From: an uncultured Nocardiaceae bacterium
GTDB lineage: Bacteria > Actinomycetota > Actinomycetes > Mycobacteriales > Mycobacteriaceae
NCBI GenBank assembly: GCA_936936565.1
Contig: CAKZIX010000115.1
Coordinates: 1 to 22,691 of the forward strand
DNA: 22,691 bases
Reading direction: 5' to 3'
The position numbers were made by a program, and so were the translations under genes. The notes below the pieces were generated by a model. It ran no database searches, was not told the DNA's origin, and was given only the letters and a program-made list of their open reading frames with translations. Positions 22,362 through 22,691 of the stretch are shown piece by piece; positions within the stretch are counted from its first letter, which is position 1; the number at the start of each line of letters is the position of its first letter.

Positions 22362-22691
22362 CTACTCAGCGCTCGATTCTTCACCGAATGCCAACTCCGC
22401 CAGCAGATCTCCACCTTCGACCTGCTGAACGGCGCCGATCGCCAACCGGGTCACCGTGCCGCCGCGCGGTGCCGTGATCGCCGCTTCCATCTTCATGGCT
22501 TCGATGGTCGCCACGGTGTCGCCTGCCTTGATGCCGGGCGCGAAGCTCGCAAGGTGGATGTACTGGATCGTCGTGTTCGCGCCGACATCGATGGTGACGA
22601 CGTTGGCACCATCGGTGCCCGTCCACACCTTCTTCACGGTGCCTTTCGTCGCGGAGACGACCAGAGTCGGCGTGGGCGTCTCCGCGATGTC
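22362..22691 (-). CDS. pyc: Pyruvate carboxylase, C-terminal biotinyl domain (partial)
   Basis: The open frame enters from the right edge and ends with a stop at 22362. It carries the biotin carboxyl carrier signature ATIEAMKMEAAITAPRGGTV, in which the Lys of AMKM receives biotin, followed by TRLAIGAVQQVEGGDLLAEL and a short acidic tail. Preceding residues (GTVKKVWTGTDGANVVTIDV) fit the swinging-arm domain at the end of pyruvate carboxylase. The rsmD neighbour supports pyc over acetyl/propionyl-CoA carboxylase. The enzyme forms oxaloacetate from pyruvate, bicarbonate and ATP. Only the last 110 or so codons are in the window. Confidence 0.85.
   Translation of the reverse strand, partial: DIAETPTPTLVVSATKGTVKKVWTGTDGANVVTIDVGANTTIQYIHLASFAPGIKAGDTVATIEAMKMEAAITAPRGGTVTRLAIGAVQQVEGGDLLAELAFGEESSAE

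Noticed and set aside
1..22691. CRISPR array or rRNA genes
   Set aside because: No regularly spaced repeats and no rRNA-like sequence were seen anywhere in the window.

Overview
The window is high-GC DNA from a mycolic-acid actinobacterium (order Mycobacteriales; Mycobacterium/Nocardia/Rhodococcus type). This rests on a FadE5-type acyl-CoA dehydrogenase, a DUF4185 exported protein, an actinobacterial NarL-type two-component pair beside a DUF6223-like membrane protein, and the pyc-rsmD gene order at the right edge. No family assignment was checked against a database; all come from motif and sequence recognition.

Left and middle part (1-11911) is ordinary chromosomal content. A fadE5-like gene (-) runs off the left edge, and its last ~107 codons no longer look like FadE5. 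An alpha/beta-hydrolase and a YceI protein (+) follow. Then comes a minus-strand cluster: small membrane protein, crotonase, exported DUF4185 protein, SAM methyltransferase. A lone hypX (+) follows, with no hydrogenase genes around it. It converges on an ArsR-SRPBCC pair (-), which is followed by a secreted protein, a response regulator/histidine kinase pair (-) and a divergent DUF6223-like membrane protein (+).

Right part (about 12000-22220) is an accessory defence island. A minus-strand Xre repressor/ImmA protease pair is divergent from a tightly coupled plus-strand operon: (i) an 836-aa coiled-coil plus metallo-beta-lactamase/beta-CASP putative nuclease, (ii) a 776-aa protein in the position and size of DISARM DrmE, (iii) a 1274-aa DrmA-type helicase, (iv) a fourth gene with a strong Shine-Dalgarno that is cut after ~81 codons. 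The shared intergenic region carries three copies of an imperfect 15-bp palindrome (GTCARC-N3-GYTGAC), the likely Xre operators. I read this as a DISARM-related antiviral system with a beta-CASP protein as its first gene and with proteolytically releasable repression.

The right edge shows the C-terminal biotinyl domain of pyruvate carboxylase (-), then rsmD (-), which loses homology after ~47 codons at about 22220. The fourth defence gene ends at the same point. One join therefore cuts two genes. Together with the altered fadE5 end at about 323, this suggests either real rearrangement breakpoints or assembly joins, and should be settled before the island borders are interpreted.
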